This document shows, one piece after another, positions 27,581-35,990 of a stretch of 64,000 nucleotides of DNA. Below the pieces are notes generated by a model, which ran no database searches, was not told where the DNA came from, and was given only the letters and a program-made list of their open reading frames with translations. The DNA lies in the NCBI GenBank assembly GCA_024234575.1, contig JACKOB010000006.1, forward strand, positions 62,001 to 126,000, written 5' to 3'. Position 1 is the first letter of the stretch, and each line of letters starts with the position of its first letter. The translations under genes were made by a program, and so were the position numbers. Source of the DNA: Hahellaceae bacterium. GTDB lineage: Bacteria > Pseudomonadota > Gammaproteobacteria > Pseudomonadales > Oleiphilaceae.

Positions 27581-27985
27581 CTCCCCACAGACATAGGCTA
27601 AAGACGCGCCATGTAATTGCAGCCCTTCGACGCGGTAGTAGTAATTATCGTATATGACGTCTGGTTGATTGTAATTTCGGACTATATCCGAACATTTTGC
27701 AATTGCGTTAGCCGCGGGGCACTCTGTTTGGTCAAATATTCCAGCCATGGATTTGCAGCCGTCTTGCAAGTCGCTCAAACTATCTTGGGCACCAGAGAGG
27801 ATTTGGTACTCGCGGCATTGCCCGGAAGAAGTAATAAGATTGCAGCGATAGAGAGTGGTGTTTGTGTTTTCAGGTAGTGACAAGGCAGGAGTAGAGTTAC
27901 CGCCATATTTTGTACTTTCAGCAGACGGTGTAGCGATTACATGCAGTGAGCAGATAAGCAAGAAGAACGTTAATACAGTTTTCAT
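27548..27985 (-). CDS. Small Cys-rich exported protein, paralogue of the upstream gene
   Basis: 145 residues with a signal peptide (1-18, ending VIA). The mature part has seven cysteines arranged as C, CREYQ, GCKSMAG, ECP, KCSDI, VCGELGG. The same spacing occurs in the protein encoded at 27982-28533 (C, CREYQ, GCQSMGG, HCP, RCDNI, TCLNLGG), so the two are tandem duplicates. No family was recognised. The start overlaps the preceding stop by four bases (ATGA). It is the last gene of the lectin-metallophosphatase operon and converges on the DUF808 gene with a 33-base overlap. Confidence 0.72.
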   Translation of the reverse strand: MKTVLTFFLLICSLHVIATPSAESTKYGGNSTPALSLPENTNTTLYRCNLITSSGQCREYQILSGAQDSLSDLQDGCKSMAGIFDQTECPAANAIAKCSDIVRNYNQPDVIYDNYYYRVEGLQLHGASLAYVCGELGGDLSQLSQ

Positions 27986-28533
27986 TTTTCGAAAACTCCT
28001 CCGAGGTTTAAGCAGGTTATTTGGATATTCGCTGCTTGCCAGATCTGTGCATCGCTTTGATAGTAAAAATTGCTATAAATTGGAGACTTGTGGTCGTGTT
28101 CGTTATAGAGGATGTTGTCGCAGCGGCCAATTATCGCTGTCTTCGGACAGTGGCCAGAATGAAAAGTGCCACCCATCGACTGGCATCCTTCATTGAGCAT
28201 AGCTGCTGTGCCCTCAATACTGTTATCAAAGACCTGATATTCGCGACAGAGGCTCGAAGCTATTGGTAGCTCACAAGCAAATGGCTTACTGGTCTGTGCC
28301 GCACCGTGCTCTACCTGGTGGCTTGATCTGTGCTCGCTGTGTGTATGATAGTGCGAATGAGAATGTTGGAGAGTTGCTGAATCTGGTTCCAGGCTAGCCG
28401 CATCAGCCAGAGCATTGGCAGCATAAAGTGCAGAAGCGCCCAGCAGCATGGCTGCCGGGGCCCCTTTAGCAAGGCTGATAAGACGCTTGACGTTATTCAA
28501 GCGCTTCATATTTGCGTGCCAGATCATCCCCAC
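27982..28533 (-). CDS. Small Cys-rich exported protein with His-rich linker
   Basis: 183 residues from the GTG at 28533; an ATG at 28509 (MKRLNN) is an equally good start. A long signal sequence (about 25-45) is followed by a His/Ser-rich stretch (HSHSHYHTHSEHRSSH), which could bind metal. The C-terminal 110 residues repeat the cysteine pattern of the gene downstream, including CREYQ, GCQSMGGTF and YSNFYY. The start overlaps the stop of the preceding 99-residue gene, so expression is coupled. The function is unknown. Confidence 0.7.
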   Translation of the reverse strand: MGMIWHANMKRLNNVKRLISLAKGAPAAMLLGASALYAANALADAASLEPDSATLQHSHSHYHTHSEHRSSHQVEHGAAQTSKPFACELPIASSLCREYQVFDNSIEGTAAMLNEGCQSMGGTFHSGHCPKTAIIGRCDNILYNEHDHKSPIYSNFYYQSDAQIWQAANIQITCLNLGGVFEK

Positions 28534-28792
28534 AAATATTGCAATAAACTTGCTGGATACAGCGTATAGCCGGCTTACCTGCTACGCCAATATCCCCGTC
28601 TACTTTGGTGCAGTCAAGACTAGCTGGCGTTATATCACCAGCCGGGCATGCATCTTTTGCTTCTTCAAAGGCACCAGCTTTGGCATCTTTGATTTTTAGG
28701 GCCGTGTGTCCACCTTCAACCATGGTTGACTCGCAGCCAGCATAAACCTGCACACTAACGATCATCAGCACTGCAACGATTAACGACTTCAT
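28493..28792 (-). CDS. Small exported protein with six or seven cysteines
   Basis: 99 residues. Signal peptide 1-18, ending VYA. The mature protein has cysteines in GCEST, DACPAGD, LDCTK, RCIQQVYCNICGD, likely forming disulfides. No family was recognised and the spacing differs from the two paralogues downstream. It starts one base after the stop of the metallophosphatase gene (TAATATG), which indicates a single transcript. Confidence 0.7.
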   Translation of the reverse strand: MKSLIVAVLMIVSVQVYAGCESTMVEGGHTALKIKDAKAGAFEEAKDACPAGDITPASLDCTKVDGDIGVAGKPAIRCIQQVYCNICGDDLARKYEALE

Positions 28793-28793
28793 A

Positions 28794-31118
28794 TTAGTAC
28801 CCCTTGTTTACAGTAAATTGATCGATCACCTTGCCGGAGATGTTTTTAAAGTAAAATTCTGCCCGATCATCATAGAAAGTCGCAAACATCGCGCCGTAAG
28901 TGGCTCCCTGAGTTGATGTATATATTTTGGCCCAGTGGCTGCCACCACGCTCCTGATCACGAATACCTATGCCACCTAAACCAGATACAAAGGCAAAAGT
29001 TTTTCCAGGACTAACTGTAAAGGTTGAAGATGTGCTGGCAACGCTTTTACTGCTCATATCGCTCAACAGGTGTGTACGCTCGTACGAGTGCTCATGCCCG
29101 GTAGCGATAATGGCTCCTTTCTCACGGCAGGTTTCATAAGCGTTCCAGCCCACTTCGTCGGTTTTGCCACCTACTTGCATATCTCTCTGGTTCTTGTGCC
29201 AGGCACAGACACGCCAGGCGCCGTTAGGAGATTCATTTAAGCTGTTGCTGATAAAGTTTTCATGAGAGGACTGGCTGCCTGTGGTGCCGATACTTGAAAG
29301 CACAAAGTAGATATTCTTGTAACGACAAGTCATCTGTTCGCCATATGAACCAGAGCATTGCACGTTGGATGCTCTGCTCAGGCGGCTTTTACCAAAAGAA
29401 AGCACATCACTTAGCTTGCTGTCCTGGGTGTCGTGATTGCCTGCTACAACTAAGGCCGGGTCGGAAGAACCCAGGGTGTTGCGTACCATTGCATCCCAGT
29501 TGTCGTCACCGCTGCTGCTGTAAGATGTGTCGCCTGCGACGATAGTCAGCTCTGCTTTCTCGCTCTTGATAAGGTTTAATACTTTCTGGAAGTTGCTGCC
29601 ATAACCTGTATCGCCGATAAAGGCGATTTTTACACCGCCCGCACCACTGCCTGAGTCGCCGCCACCAGAGCCATTTCCAGTGTTAGTTGACCAGACCGAA
29701 GTGCCTGACCCATTGAGCAGCACCAGGTTACCATCATCCTGTATGACAAGCTTCGTGCCGCCTTTACCATTGGTTTTGCTAGACCATACTGATTGATTGG
29801 CAGAGGTGTAAAGAACCAGGTTGCCATCGCTTTGTATAACGAAACGGGTAGCCCCTTTGCCATTGGTTTTAGTTGACCACAGAGCCTGACCTGATTTCGT
29901 GTACAACACCAGATTGCCATCTGTCTGTAAAACGAGTCTGTAGTTACCGTTTGCCGATTGTATGCTTTGGTTAACATTAAGCTGCTGGCCAGATTGTAAG
30001 ACGCTGCCACCATTACTACCGCCGCTTCCTGAACTCACTACTGTGATGATGCGGGTTACGGTATTTGCCGCGTTGCCTGCCGCATCCTTCACATTATATT
30101 GCCGCTGGTAGACGCCTGCCGCTGCGGTATTTACGGTACCAGTAACGGTAATCTTGTTGCTGATGTTGCCGTCTTGGTTGTCGCTGGCAGTTGCCCCAGG
30201 ATCGTTAAAGGTTGACCCCTGTGGAATGGAAATATTGGCGCTGCCATTGAGGGTAATAACCGGTTTAATCGTGTCGGGCGTATTACTTCCTCCACCTGTT
30301 TCAGAAGTGCCTTTGCTTGACCACACCGCAGCGTTTGATGATGTGTAGAGAACGAGATTGCCATCATCTTGCATGACCAGCTTCGTGCCGCCTTTGCCGT
30401 TAGTGCCACTTGCCCAAATGGCAGAGCCGGATGAGTTTCTTAATACGAGGTTGCCATCTCCTTGCAGAATAAAGCGGTTGCCACCCTTGCCATTGGTCTT
30501 GGTATCCCAAATGGCTTCGCCGGTATTTTTATAAATAACGAGGTTGCCATCGCTCTGTAATACTAAGCGATGAGATCCGTTGGCAGATGTAAGGCTTTGG
30601 CCTGAACTAAGTTGCTGATTTGTTGCCAAGGTGCTTGTCGCGCTGGCGCTGTTGCCTGTCGCTTCTTTTAAAGAAACTTCGATGCTATCCAGGTTTGGAC
30701 CACCAGAGCCAGTATTTGCCTGCAGTCGCAAGCGATTATTACCCTGTTTCAGTGGCACTGCAATTGTATCAGAAGCCCAGTTTTTCCAACCGCCGGTTTT
30801 GGCAAAGCCAATGTTGCCGCGGTTGCTGCCATTAACGATTGCGGCGGCCTGGCGATCACCTTTGCTGCCGTTTGCGTACCTTAATGTCAGGATATAGTCG
30901 CCGGTGGTGGGAACAGACAGGTTGTCTAGCTCGATCCAGGAGCCGTTGCCGCCGAAATCGACAAACCCTGCACCTGTATAACCAGCGTGAGCCTTACTTT
31001 TAGTGCTGCCACCTGCGCTGGTGTAGTCTTCTGCCTGGTAAATTGTTCCTGCGTGTGCCGTGCTTATTCCGAGTAAGAGCGCTAATGGGGTCTTAATCCT
31101 GTTATTTTTATGTTTCAT
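28794..31118 (-). CDS. Exported calcineurin-type metallophosphatase with CBM and two B-lectin modules
   Basis: 774 residues. Signal peptide 1-23. Residues 24-150 resemble a CBM6/35-type module (YQAEDYTS, YTGAGFVDF). Two bulb-type lectin modules follow (about 164-270 and 373-480), each with three mannose-site motifs of the form QxDGNLVxY, all six well preserved. Between them (about 282-362) is a cadherin-like DUF5011/HYR domain. The catalytic domain (about 496-774) has metallophosphoesterase motifs GDTGYG (502), GDTSY (529), GNHD (560-563) and GHEH (674-677). It probably binds a mannose-rich or other polysaccharide and hydrolyses a phosphate ester outside the cell. It heads a four-gene operon. 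Confidence 0.88.
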   Translation of the reverse strand: MKHKNNRIKTPLALLLGISTAHAGTIYQAEDYTSAGGSTKSKAHAGYTGAGFVDFGGNGSWIELDNLSVPTTGDYILTLRYANGSKGDRQAAAIVNGSNRGNIGFAKTGGWKNWASDTIAVPLKQGNNRLRLQANTGSGGPNLDSIEVSLKEATGNSASATSTLATNQQLSSGQSLTSANGSHRLVLQSDGNLVIYKNTGEAIWDTKTNGKGGNRFILQGDGNLVLRNSSGSAIWASGTNGKGGTKLVMQDDGNLVLYTSSNAAVWSSKGTSETGGGSNTPDTIKPVITLNGSANISIPQGSTFNDPGATASDNQDGNISNKITVTGTVNTAAAGVYQRQYNVKDAAGNAANTVTRIITVVSSGSGGSNGGSVLQSGQQLNVNQSIQSANGNYRLVLQTDGNLVLYTKSGQALWSTKTNGKGATRFVIQSDGNLVLYTSANQSVWSSKTNGKGGTKLVIQDDGNLVLLNGSGTSVWSTNTGNGSGGGDSGSGAGGVKIAFIGDTGYGSNFQKVLNLIKSEKAELTIVAGDTSYSSSGDDNWDAMVRNTLGSSDPALVVAGNHDTQDSKLSDVLSFGKSRLSRASNVQCSGSYGEQMTCRYKNIYFVLSSIGTTGSQSSHENFISNSLNESPNGAWRVCAWHKNQRDMQVGGKTDEVGWNAYETCREKGAIIATGHEHSYERTHLLSDMSSKSVASTSSTFTVSPGKTFAFVSGLGGIGIRDQERGGSHWAKIYTSTQGATYGAMFATFYDDRAEFYFKNISGKVIDQFTVNKGY

Positions 31119-31343
31119 TCTCGTCGCCTTGTTATGACCGCTGTCTAATTTGTTTTTCGCTCTGCTAAATAAACGATGATGAAAAGGGTAGTGTGTTGAT
31201 CATTGCGGCGGGATTATTCTATGGAAGACGAACTATGGTCATGAACGAATCAATGATGTTCGTGATAGTGTTAACCAGTAGGCAGTTGGTGTGGGAAGGA
31301 TGACTGGAAAAATATGTTGCCACGCGCAGCATCATTTAAGGTG

Positions 31344-32555
31344 TCAGTCACCGTCTTTGGCATTAAATCGAAATTGAATGCCAGCGGCCTTTGCGTAGTT
31401 GTTTCTGAGCAATTGAAGCAGCAGTTCGACGTCTGTGTGTAATTGCAGTAGATAATTAGTGTCATTGTTTTGTAATAGTACAAATATGCTCTTGTCCAAA
31501 GCGGCTGCTCGCTGGTTAGTGGCAGCGAACAGATCACTGATTTTTTTGTCCAGAATTTCGGCGTCTGCGGTGGGCGCCTTCGTAAACAGATACCAGCGAA
31601 AACCAAACTCCATTTCGTACAGTTCCTGGCAGAATTGCATCGTTGCCAGTATGTGGGATATTGATGTCTGGCTTCGCCAGGACTCTACTTGCCAGGGGTT
31701 AGGTTTAGCGCCAACAGGCAATGCACTTTCCCCCTTTTTAAAGCCCAGAGGTGTGCCCAGTTTTTGGCTTTTAATGGTGTCCAGTGCCATCACCATGCCG
31801 CTAAACAGGCTTTCTATATTGCGTGTATAGTCTTCAGGATTCTTCTTATCTAGCCATCTTACTGGATATTCCTGTTGCCATGCTTTGTTTAATAGGCTCG
31901 CATTTGTCGCAAGGTTCGCGGCGGTACCCACTAATATCGTGCAGAAGTGAGTTTTAGATTGGTAGTCGGAGAGTGATATTGACGGGTCGAACAGCAGAAA
32001 CTCAATGGCAGACAACCCCTGAATAGCCGTGCTGGCCTGCGCCAATTGATTTGGGCTGTTATCTTTGTTAGCACCACTCAAGCGCGAGATGAATTTGCGT
32101 TGTACCAGGTTGATTGGGTCTGGCCAGAACTGAAATCGCCATAACGCTTCAGTTTCGTCAATCGGGCCGAAATTGATCGCAGCTAAAGCAGACCAGGTAT
32201 GCATCGCTTGCTTCCAGGCACCTTGTAAGTCGTTAAAACTGTTTTGCGTTGGGGTTTCGCAAAAAGAAGCAGTAAGTGTATGAAGCTGCAATGCGTGTTC
32301 TTGTAATTGGTGGTGTGTAGGCTGTATCAAATTGCTGCTTACTGCCCTGAGCAAAGCTAACTCAGCGTGTTCTTTTTGGACTGCGTAGTTATCTTGGACT
32401 GCGTAGTTATCTTGGACTGCGTAGTTATTTTGGACTGCGTAGTTATCCGATGCTGCTTGGATGTCTTGGGCTATAAGTTTTTCACTAGCAACTGCACACA
32501 AAGAGACTTGCACCGCCACGCCGAATAAAAACAGTTTTATTGTGCTGTTAATCAT
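31344..32555 (-). CDS. Imelysin-like (M75 family) exported protein with an N-terminal hexapeptide repeat
   Basis: 403 residues. Signal peptide 1-23 (ending AVA). Residues about 37-60 are four copies of a six-residue unit close to DNYAVQ. The rest is the helical imelysin-like domain, with the LQGAWKQAMHTWSALAAINFGP block and the ASTAIQGLSAIEFLLFD block. The classical GxHxxE motif is GLSAIE here: the Glu is kept and the His is Ser. Imelysin-like proteins are periplasmic and often tied to iron uptake, with proteolysis doubtful. No iron-transport gene is adjacent. Confidence 0.85.
   Translation of the reverse strand: MINSTIKLFLFGVAVQVSLCAVASEKLIAQDIQAASDNYAVQNNYAVQDNYAVQDNYAVQKEHAELALLRAVSSNLIQPTHHQLQEHALQLHTLTASFCETPTQNSFNDLQGAWKQAMHTWSALAAINFGPIDETEALWRFQFWPDPINLVQRKFISRLSGANKDNSPNQLAQASTAIQGLSAIEFLLFDPSISLSDYQSKTHFCTILVGTAANLATNASLLNKAWQQEYPVRWLDKKNPEDYTRNIESLFSGMVMALDTIKSQKLGTPLGFKKGESALPVGAKPNPWQVESWRSQTSISHILATMQFCQELYEMEFGFRWYLFTKAPTADAEILDKKISDLFAATNQRAAALDKSIFVLLQNNDTNYLLQLHTDVELLLQLLRNNYAKAAGIQFRFNAKDGD
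32376..32447 (-). repeat. Four tandem 18-bp repeats coding for a hexapeptide
   Basis: The unit TTGGACTGCGTAGTTATC (plus strand) occurs at 32376, 32394, 32412 and 32430; the third copy ends in T instead of C. All keep the reading frame and encode the DNYAVQ-type repeat just after the imelysin signal peptide. Near-identity at the DNA level suggests recent slippage. Confidence 0.95.
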
Positions 32556-32831
32556 GCTTTATGTGCTTCTCTGCAGTGGATGTATAGGTGCAATCAATGA
32601 TCAATGTGTCACCAACGGTCATGATCATGATAATTCGTAGATAATAGCGACGGCCAACCAAAAAGCAAAACGACGTCATCTTTAGAAAGTAGTGGCGGTG
32701 ACGAGAGGGTTAGAAAGTTGTCATTATTGACAGAAAATTAATGGTAAGGGGGACGTGACACTGTCTTATAGTGCCACATCTGCAAAAAATAAATATTGAA
32801 AATCGATTGGTTGAGAAAAAAAACACACAAA

Positions 32832-33254
32832 TTAGGCGCGTTCGAGCCGCCTTTTGTTGCTCCAGTCGCCAATAACCTGTTTTAGTTTGGTAACAGTTAC
32901 CGACATATCCTCATTTTTTAAAATGTAGTCTAATGCACCGGTTTCCTCGGCCAAGGCCTTATACTCAGGGTTGTCATAACCAGTATAATAGATAATGTCC
33001 GTTCTACTAAGGTTCGGATTTTTTCGAATCTGCTGCGCAACATCGAAACCGTCCAGGTCATGCATAAGCTCTATATCGAGCAACGCAATATCTGGACAAA
33101 ATTGCTTTTTTTCCAGCAATGCCAGTGCTTCTTCGCCATTTTCGCAGACTGTTAGATTGATGTTCATGTTAAGTCTGTTGACGGCCATTTGTGCGAGTAG
33201 CTGATGGTCAGAATTATCCTCCACCAGGAGGATATTAATTTCGCTTTCCTTCAT
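32832..33254 (-). CDS. Single-domain response regulator (receiver only)
   Basis: 140 residues, a CheY-like receiver and a short basic tail (KRRLERA). Conserved positions are present: Glu12-Asp13, phospho-acceptor Asp60 in ALLDIEL, Thr91 and Lys113. There is no output domain, so it must act through a partner. No kinase gene is adjacent. It is divergent from the XRE regulator across 371 bases that carry repeated motifs, which suggests shared regulation. Confidence 0.88.
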   Translation of the reverse strand: MKESEINILLVEDNSDHQLLAQMAVNRLNMNINLTVCENGEEALALLEKKQFCPDIALLDIELMHDLDGFDVAQQIRKNPNLSRTDIIYYTGYDNPEYKALAEETGALDYILKNEDMSVTVTKLKQVIGDWSNKRRLERA

Positions 33255-33625
33255 TTAAAACGGACTCGATTAAAAAGAGTTAAAGAGCGAATGCTCAAAG
33301 ATTAATTTAATTTACGAACACAGATCCTGTTAAAACAGATTCTTTTGATGACTTCTCGTTAAGGGTGTAACAATAGCACTAAAGTATTAAATTGGTTATG
33401 TCCTATAGTGCCGATTGAAATGTCATATTTCTCGAAAAATATTGCTTGCAGGATCGGGTTGTCATTGATCGAAGGCAAAAATATGCTCACAATGCACATA
33501 GTTATTGAGCCAAATCAAATTTGATTTTTTTTCATCTCATTTAAGTTTTATATGTCCTAAAATGCCTCATGACCTGCTCTGTCTCAGTTACTGAGTGCAG
33601 ACTATTACTAAAGGAGTATGCAAAA
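33255..33625. promoter_or_regulatory. Divergent intergenic region, 371 bases
   Basis: AT-rich upstream region of the receiver and XRE genes. It holds two direct copies and one inverted partial copy of the TGTCCTA motif described separately, and the AAGGAG that sets the XRE start. No small gene was seen. Confidence 0.5.
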
Positions 33626-34039
33626 ATGTACGAGGCAAACGTAAAAAAGCTGCCAGAACGCCTGCGGCAGCGGCGAAAATTGCGGGAGATTTCTATTCGA
33701 AGACTCTCAGAATTAACCGGAATCAGCCCTCGCCAGTACGCAAAATACGAACGTTCAGGGCCTAAAATGGTGATGCCGCCAATAGATAAGTTATTGATTA
33801 TATGTAATATACTTGATTGTACTGTGGATGAGTTGCTATACCAGGAAGGCACGGTGCATACGATCGTTGGTGAGTCTCGATATATCAGAACGCGTAAGAA
33901 ACTCTTGAAGCGCCTGGACACCAGTGCCGAATTCAACTTTTTTGTGCTCAGCGCGATGAGTAGCAGTGATGAAAAACTGCGTCACTACAACGAAATTACC
34001 CTGATAGACGCCGAAGAAAGTGAACGGCCACGTCTCTGA
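33626..34039 (+). CDS. XRE-type helix-turn-helix regulator
   Basis: 137 residues from the ATG at 33626, which has AAGGAG nine bases ahead; longer in-frame extensions lack a good site. Residues about 6-70 are an HTH_3 domain: RLRQRRKLREISIRRLSELTG, ISPRQYAKYERSG and the C-terminal ILDCTVDELLY typical of the family. Residues 75-137 are a helical tail that could mediate dimerisation. Related motifs upstream suggest it controls itself and perhaps the divergent receiver gene. Confidence 0.85.
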   Translation: MYEANVKKLPERLRQRRKLREISIRRLSELTGISPRQYAKYERSGPKMVMPPIDKLLIICNILDCTVDELLYQEGTVHTIVGESRYIRTRKKLLKRLDTSAEFNFFVLSAMSSSDEKLRHYNEITLIDAEESERPRL

Positions 34040-34182
34040 CCCTTCAAATCGTTAAATTTGATGTAAAGATGCGAACTTTAGGACATATGCGCAGGCGCTA
34101 GTTAATGTTAAGTTCTTACCTTCACAGACGGCAGCATTGTTTTCGCCGATTCGACAATGATATTTGAAGGGAAGATTAGAGA

Positions 34183-34578
34183 TTGTCAGGAAAAGCTGAG
34201 CAGTATGTTGCCGAAATAAAGGCACAACGCATAGAGTTTAATCGTGCATTTAACGAGTTTTTTTCTTCAATCGACGAAGACAAAGGCTCTGCGATTACGT
34301 CGTTTTTTGATTTTTTCACCGAAAAAAGTGCAGATATATTCTCCCGCCAGGAAGAAATCGCAGAGGATGTTCATTATCCCTATGCCTTTGATCATAGTTT
34401 AAAGCACAAAGATCTTGCAGGTAGAGCCTTTACCCTCAAAGGGCGGTACGGCGAAAATAATGACATTACTGAAGACCTGAAAGAGCTGATAGATGATTTT
34501 ACGCATCATTTAAACCATGAAGACACCCGGATCGTCGAATGGATAAAGGTCAGAGCAGTAATGTTGGGCGAGACCTAG
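34183..34578 (+). CDS. Hypothetical acidic protein, TTG start
   Basis: 131 residues, mostly helical and acidic, no signal or membrane segment. The only start near the 5' end is TTG at 34183, with GAAGGGAAG upstream. No family was recognised. It follows the XRE gene on the same strand after 143 bases containing one inverted copy of the TGTCCTA motif, so it may be a target of that regulator. Confidence 0.55.
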   Translation: MSGKAEQYVAEIKAQRIEFNRAFNEFFSSIDEDKGSAITSFFDFFTEKSADIFSRQEEIAEDVHYPYAFDHSLKHKDLAGRAFTLKGRYGENNDITEDLKELIDDFTHHLNHEDTRIVEWIKVRAVMLGET

Positions 34579-34731
34579 GTTACACCAATCGTTATCGTGC
34601 GTTGGTCGCAACTTTTATAAGTATTTAGCGGCTGCTATGTTAAGTATCTAGCTGTTCCTCAGTGCGCTTTTTCTAAACGCACGCTGGCTTTTAATGGTTT
34701 TTTTTGTTTAAGATGCTTTGTTTGCGGGTAA

Positions 34732-35388
34732 ATGTGGTGGTGCCCGCCGATACGAAAACAAAGCGAGGACGCACTTATAAATCTTCTGAGAATCCATTCT
34801 CTATTACTAATGGTGACGTTGTCAGGTTGTGCCACTATGCCGCCTGCCAAGCCCAACAATCTTTGTTCAATATTCTATGAGAATAGAGATTGGTATGACG
34901 CCGCAGTCAAAACCCGCGAGAAGTGGGGGGCGCCGGTGCATGTGACGATGGCAATCATGAAGCAGGAGTCTGGCTTTCGACACGATGCCGCGCCACCAAT
35001 GGAATACTTTTTAGGGTTTATACCGATTGGCCGCGCCAGTGATGCTTATGGTTATGCTCAGGCCAAAGATGCGGTTTGGGGTGAGTATACCGATGCAACT
35101 GGCAGCTGGTTTGCGAGCAGAGACGACTTTGCAGATGCGATGGACTTTATTGGCTGGTATATGCACCAGACTCAGCGTGTTAACAAAGTGTCCAAGTGGG
35201 ACACCTATAACCAGTATTTGAACTATCACGAAGGGCGTGGTGGCTTCCGCCGCCAGAGCTATAACAAGAAACCGTGGCTACTAAAAGTTGCGCGTAAGGT
35301 AGACAACCAGGCTAACACTTACAGTCAACAATTTTGGGGGTGCAAAGAAGACCTTGAAAAGGGCTGGTTTATGAGATTGTTTAGCTAA
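34732..35388 (+). CDS. Lipoprotein with lytic-transglycosylase-like (SLT) domain
   Basis: 218 residues from ATG 34732; the ribosome binding site is weak, so the exact start is uncertain. A lipobox LSGC (Cys near 33) follows a hydrophobic stretch. The body resembles a family of SLT-like lipoproteins: the MAIMKQESGFRHDA motif holds the expected catalytic Glu, followed by SDAYGYAQAKDAVWGEY, which corresponds to the second conserved SLT block. It would cut peptidoglycan strands from the outer membrane face. No dedicated partner is nearby. Confidence 0.8.
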   Translation: MWWCPPIRKQSEDALINLLRIHSLLLMVTLSGCATMPPAKPNNLCSIFYENRDWYDAAVKTREKWGAPVHVTMAIMKQESGFRHDAAPPMEYFLGFIPIGRASDAYGYAQAKDAVWGEYTDATGSWFASRDDFADAMDFIGWYMHQTQRVNKVSKWDTYNQYLNYHEGRGGFRRQSYNKKPWLLKVARKVDNQANTYSQQFWGCKEDLEKGWFMRLFS

Positions 35389-35496
35389 AGGCACCCTGAT
35401 ATTTGGTGTATTTCACCATATTGGACCATTCTATAGACTAGGAGCGAAGTTGAAGAGCAAGACGCTCGCTTGGTCGATTGGGCAGAGGGTGCGAAT

Positions 35497-35928
35497 GTGG
35501 ACAATGATGAGGTCATAAAAGCCGAGTTCGAGTTGTTTTTTTCTGGGCTTGAAGCCCTGGCGGCATCGGCGTTTCCTAAGAAGTGCAGTTGTTGTGGGCG
35601 TATCTTTGAAAATTCAGAACAATTTTTACGGGAAACAGAAAGAATCCCTACGGCAAAAAGCTCTTTAAAAGAGGCGACCGAAGATGATGGGTCGATCATT
35701 ATTGAGGTCTTCCGAAACTGCCCCTGCGGATCGACTTTGATGGATGAATTCAGTGACCGCCGAGAAATGTCTGAAAAGGGTGAAAAAAGAAGGCGGAAGT
35801 TTCAGCAGATGTTGGATTTTCTCGCAGGAAAGGGGCTTCCACGAGAAGTGTCCAGGCCTGAGTTGCTAAAATTGTTACGCGGCGAAAAAAGCGAGATTTT
35901 AGCGAAAATTGCCCCACCGAAGACTTAG
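35497..35928 (+). CDS. Putative zinc-binding cytoplasmic protein, unknown function
   Basis: 143 residues from the GTG at 35497 (GAGGG seven bases upstream); a TTG at 35470 is the alternative. Cysteines occur as CSCCG near the start and NCPCG later, and could bind one zinc ion. Between them is a segment with FRNCPCGSTLMDEFSDRR, then a helical tail with KRRRKF and ELLKLLRGEKS. I recall similar unnamed proteins in pseudomonads, but know no function. It is monocistronic. Confidence 0.65.
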   Translation: MDNDEVIKAEFELFFSGLEALAASAFPKKCSCCGRIFENSEQFLRETERIPTAKSSLKEATEDDGSIIIEVFRNCPCGSTLMDEFSDRREMSEKGEKRRRKFQQMLDFLAGKGLPREVSRPELLKLLRGEKSEILAKIAPPKT

Positions 35929-35990
35929 CGTGCGTTATTTCCGTGCTGAAGTTATTGATAGGGCGGTTGCGCAAACAGGCAGATTAGTTT

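Larger units (their letters stand above)
32762..34086. repeat. Dispersed TGTCCTA-type motif around the receiver and XRE genes
   Basis: Copies are TGTCTTATAGTGCC (32762-32775), TGTCCTATAGTGCC (33399-33412), TGTCCTAAAATGCC (33553-33566) and, on the minus strand, TGTCCTAAAGT (34076-34086). An inverted partial copy, TAGCACTAAAG, is at 33374-33384. Two lie in the divergent promoter region of the XRE gene, so they are candidate operators of that regulator. Confidence 0.55.
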
